A program made the translations under genes and the position numbers. Below the pieces are notes generated by a model. The model searched no databases. It was not told the origin of the DNA and was given only the letters and a program-made list of their open reading frames with translations. A stretch of DNA of 5,087 nt, taken from assembly GCA_023136785.1 (NCBI GenBank), contig JAGLQP010000179.1:1-5087 (forward strand), read 5' to 3'. This DNA is from Spirochaetales bacterium. Lineage in GTDB: Bacteria; Spirochaetota; Spirochaetia; SZUA-6; DRHE01. Shown here one piece after another: positions 4,844 through 5,087 of this stretch; the stretch's first letter is position 1; every line of letters begins with the position of its first letter.

Positions 4844-5087
4844 CTACCACTTCAGATTTTCCAAGGCATCCCGAGCGGCTTTTTTAATTTCGCTTGAATA
4901 GCTTAGATACTGGGCATACAACAGATCATCGAAGGCAGTCTTGTCCCCAAGGCTGCCGAGGTTCTCTATCACGGCCAATACGATGATATTGTCAAACTCC
5001 CGCAATCTCTCGGTGTAGGAGTTGAGAAGCACCAGGTATTGGGTCAGTCGTACCGCCGCCTCGTGGGTGCCCATGGCGCCGAGACAG
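4844..5087 (-). CDS. HEAT-repeat-like protein, C-terminal end; 5' part beyond the right edge
   Basis: The last 80 residues and stop of a gene that enters from the right edge. The frame is open to the edge, and the ATG at 5074 is probably internal because the codons before it (LGA) continue the same repeat pattern. The visible part is alpha-helical with HEAT-like periodicity: LGAMGTHEAAVRLTQYLVLL, then VLAVIENLGSLGDKTAFDDLLYA, then SEIKKAARDALENL, where LGxxGxxxA turns and AAxxALxxL helix ends recur. HEAT arrays are usually protein-interaction scaffolds; nothing here indicates a partner or an enzyme activity. No signal peptide can be judged because the N-terminus is missing. It lies 25 nt upstream of comEC on the same strand and is probably in the same transcript. 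It could instead belong to the related PBS-lyase or Armadillo-type repeats. Confidence 0.75.
   Translation of the reverse strand, partial: CLGAMGTHEAAVRLTQYLVLLNSYTERLREFDNIIVLAVIENLGSLGDKTAFDDLLYAQYLSYSSEIKKAARDALENLKW

Overview
This is a chromosomal housekeeping window from a moderately GC-rich bacterium. It carries five well-supported protein families and one fragment that is harder to name. The layout of small overlapping genes, the HEAT-repeat protein next to a short ComEC, and the sequence flavour suggest a free-living spirochaete-like organism. That is an impression only: no marker in the window fixes the phylum.

Layout, left to right. The start of a TyrA-like prephenate dehydrogenase gene runs off the left edge on the minus strand. 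It overlaps the 3' end of a minus-strand dapB (263-1483), so the two are probably one transcript. The dapB product is unusual: a complete DapB of about 250 residues is followed by two ACT domains that look like the regulatory half of an aspartokinase. A 159-bp divergent control region (1484-1642) separates dapB from plus-strand dapA (1643-2518). It holds back-to-back promoter candidates, a 13-bp palindrome and a 12-bp-arm inverted repeat. The 3' end of dapA overlaps the 3' end of the convergent ksgA/rsmA (2504-3370, minus) by 15 bp. Upstream of ksgA in the same direction are a short ComEC-type membrane protein (3364-4818), whose stop overlaps the ksgA start, and the C-terminal end of a HEAT-repeat-like protein (4844 to beyond the right edge). 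These three form a tight minus-strand cluster. There are no RNA genes, mobile elements or CRISPR arrays, and no gene-free stretch longer than about 160 bases.

How the genes work together. DapA and DapB catalyse the two consecutive steps that commit aspartate semialdehyde to lysine and diaminopimelate. DapA keeps all its catalytic residues but lacks the His56 and Glu84 equivalents of the E. coli lysine-inhibition site. DapB instead has a pair of aspartokinase-type amino-acid-binding domains. The most interesting reading, which is an inference, is that feedback sensing has been moved from the usual enzymes onto DapB. Alternatively, the fused ACT pair may act in trans on an aspartokinase. The tail-overlapping tyrA would put tyrosine synthesis under the same promoter.
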